From positions 1,364,001 to 1,428,000 of the forward strand of contig NC_089431.1 of assembly GCF_026210795.1 (NCBI RefSeq): DNA of 64,000 bases. Direction: 5' to 3'. Below the pieces are notes generated by a model. It was not told where the DNA came from. It searched no databases and was given only the letters and a program-made list of their open reading frames with translations. Origin of the DNA: Rhizophagus irregularis. Its lineage: Eukaryota; Glomeromycota; Glomeromycetes; Glomerales; Glomeraceae. Each line of letters opens with the position of its first letter. Within the stretch, counting starts at the first letter, position 1. Made by a program: the position numbers and the translations under genes. This document shows, piece after piece, positions 61,766 through 64,000 of this stretch.

Positions 61766-64000
61766 ATTTTGTTAGTAAATAATATGTATGTGTATGTAAC
61801 TTAATATTTGTTTTTCTTTATATTGAAAATTATTACTAAAAAAAAGAGCTAATTCTTTGGGGGGGGAGGGAAAAAAGGAAGGAAAAGGGTCAGCGATAAG
61901 AAGAAGAAGAAGAAAAAAAAACAATATTATGCAAATAAAGTTTTAAACTTTTTTTAAACCATAAAAACTTTTTTTTTTTTTTTCGTTCCAAATTAGATTA
62001 TTTTAAGAGAAAGAAATTTCCTTATGTTCGGGTAATACAATATATTTTTGGCTTAATAATGACAAATTAATAAAACAAATTATTTTTAGAAATATAAAAA
62101 AAAAGATACCCTTTTTTTTTACCTAATCTGAATTTTTTGGGGGATTACCACATTTACCACAGTAAATTCCTAAATAAAAAAAACTCCGATTTAAAAAAAT
62201 AAATATTTGGTACTAACAATTTATCACGACATGATTACTTGCAGATATAATAGGTATAATTAAAATAAAAAGTGATAAAAATGGAATGTTCCAAAAAAGA
62301 TTATGTTATATACCGGCAATTCACTATTTGGATTATTATTATTTTTTTTTTCATTCTATGATAATACTATTTACATTAAATCAATCATTTTTTTTTATTG
62401 TTTGGTCGTACAAATAGTAGTTCTCTCCATTTTCACTCTTTGACATTAATTATTATTATTATTATTTTCTTGTGTAATTCAAAAATTGCCGTATTTGTTT
62501 TTTTTAAAAAAAAAGTTTTTGTTTAAATGAAATTTTTTACATTTTGTTATTTATTTTACGTTACTAACGATGTAAATAAAAAAAAATTAACTCTAACATA
62601 CATATACCAAAAATTTTATTACTATTGAACGAAAACTTCTAGTACCAAACGATCGTCTAACTTTTTTTACTTTTTTCCGAATGATTGATTTCATTAACGT
62701 GAAACCATAAACAAACAAAGAAAAATTATATTTACAAAATATATTATTTAGATAATCATTAAAAAATGATTTTTGTCAATAGTTAACATACAATGATTTA
62801 AATATTACCCGGTGATACATATTTTCGGATAATAGATTATGATGGTAATAGTTCTATTGGTTCTCATATAAAAATTATAAAGAAATGTAACGATTATAAT
62901 CAGTAATGGTTCCGATCTTTATCACTTTTCACTCTTACGTCACATCTTGTCATACTCCTCATTGAACTTTTATTAGGAGAATTGTTTATGTAACAAAGTT
63001 TTCGCGATTAAAAATAATATATATTACAAAGTATGAAGTTTCTATAATGGAAATACTAACAAGTAAATATAATATATATATATATTCGTACTGTTAAGTG
63101 TTAGCAAGCAAGACTTCGAGAGTGTCAAAGAAAAATAATAAATTGGCAAACAAGAAAATCTCCGTAAGCGCATGCTTTACGATACTTATCATACATCATA
63201 TGATATTTGCCAAGCGTTTGCCAAGAATTAATTTTATTACCTTTATTTGATAATTAATTAATTAATTATAACTAGTTAAGATTTACAGTATCGCAAGTAA
63301 CATAAATCAAAAAATGGCTTTTTCTTTCTTCCTTAAAAGACCAGCTGAAACCTTTCAATTTGTTTATCAAAGAAGTGAAAAAAGGTTAGTTAATTTTTGA
63401 TAGATTTGCAGGACACTTTTATAATTCCGCTTTTATCTTACAAAGCTTTAATTATGTCACAAAAATTCTTGTATATCACTTCTTCACGTGATATATTATG
63501 ACGCGAAAATAAATTAAATGGTTAATACCTACAGAATTTCCTACATTATAAATAAATCCTACCTTGTATAATTGATTCCAATATCAGTATAATAGAAAAT
63601 AGACAAGAATGAAATGAAATGATTTACGTGGGTATCGGGACTTTTTCGCCAAAGTCCATTTCACCGAACCCATTTCGACGAAGCTATTTCGCCGAAGCAA
63701 TTTCGCCGAAGGGAATTCGTTGAATTGCCATTACAAACATTTTACCAAACGACTATTTTGTCGAAGGAACATTTCGTCGAAGCCATTTATACCATCAATT
63801 TTTTTTTTCGTGTTTATAAATTGAAAGCAACGTAATTATGCTATAAATGAATGGAAATCGACGAAGGAATTTTTTTGTTTTTCCTTTTTCTTTTATACAA
63901 GATAAACGAATTATTTTACATTAGATTATTTGTGATTCGCGGAATTTATTAGATCGAAAAATAGTAAAAGGAAATATAATTTTTTCCCACATCATCTGTC
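61766..64000. other. Gene-free right end
   Basis: No gene seen. 61860-61920 upstream of the glycosyltransferase-like gene is a G-rich then GAA-repeat tract. 62450-62466 is an ATT run. 63060-63080 is an AT run. The periodic array at 63653-63785 is listed separately. ATG 63314 (MAFSFFLKRPAETFQFVYQR) opens a short plus-strand frame of 27 codons that ends at about 63400; a GTTAGT donor at 63386 would allow it to be a first exon, but no second exon is visible before the window ends. Confidence 0.5.
63653..63785. repeat. 14-bp periodic array, ATTTCGCCGAAG unit
   Basis: About six units at 14-bp spacing (CATTTCACCGAAC, CATTTCGACGAAG, TATTTCGCCGAAG, AATTTCGCCGAAG and so on), then after a gap ATTTTGTCGAAGG and CATTTCGTCGAAG. 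It shares the unit with the array near 53066. Confidence 0.75.

Overview
The window looks like nuclear DNA of a fungus, most likely an arbuscular mycorrhizal (Glomeromycotina, Rhizophagus-like) genome. The evidence is very AT-rich DNA with long A and T runs, short GT-AG introns (mostly 50-110 bp) that split nearly every gene, fungus-specific families (KCH potassium-transport protein, Clr2 silencing factor), and gene families I associate with expansion in these fungi: HMG-box-like proteins, small SAM methyltransferases and kinases ending in 'KCWD..P..RP'. The species assignment is inference.

Layout. 1-612: 5' part of an aldo/keto reductase gene (-), running off the left edge, with a probable GC-AG intron. 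613-5082: no gene. 5083-6777: six-exon gene (+) joining TPR repeats to a glyoxalase II-like metallo-beta-lactamase domain. 6778-8434: a small TA-flanked inverted-repeat element and a near-perfect foldback element. 8435-10312: Clr2-like heterochromatin silencing protein (-). 11150-12929: KCH-family membrane protein (-). 12930-15640: no gene, one small inverted-repeat element. 15640-17690: a graveyard of gene fragments (kinase tail, ARPC1, mitochondrial ribosomal protein uL2), the last carrying an antisense piece of U6 snRNA. 17700-22420: repeats, minisatellites and a decayed ORF. 22423-23450: HMG-box-like protein with a C-terminal membrane anchor (-). 26301-27388: SAM methyltransferase (-). 27.4-38.9 kb: gene desert rich in simple repeats. 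38870-39562: second HMG-like protein (+). 39.6-50.0 kb: second desert, with a decayed gene and an orphan kinase terminal exon. 49976-51293 and 58270-59286: two more methyltransferases (+). Between them are inverted-repeat elements and a possible small gene. 60683-61765: type II membrane glycosyltransferase-like protein (-). 61.8-64 kb: no gene, with a 14-bp periodic repeat near the right end.

The genes do not form one pathway. Two themes stand out. First, small expanded families appear as dispersed copies: three methyltransferases, all starting MGxxxS (a possible N-myristoylation signal) and sharing intron positions, and two HMG-like paralogs, one of them apparently tail-anchored. Second, the space between genes is shaped by small non-autonomous DNA elements, minisatellites and gene fragments. 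All exon structures below were built by hand from splice signals and reading frame; none is confirmed by transcripts.
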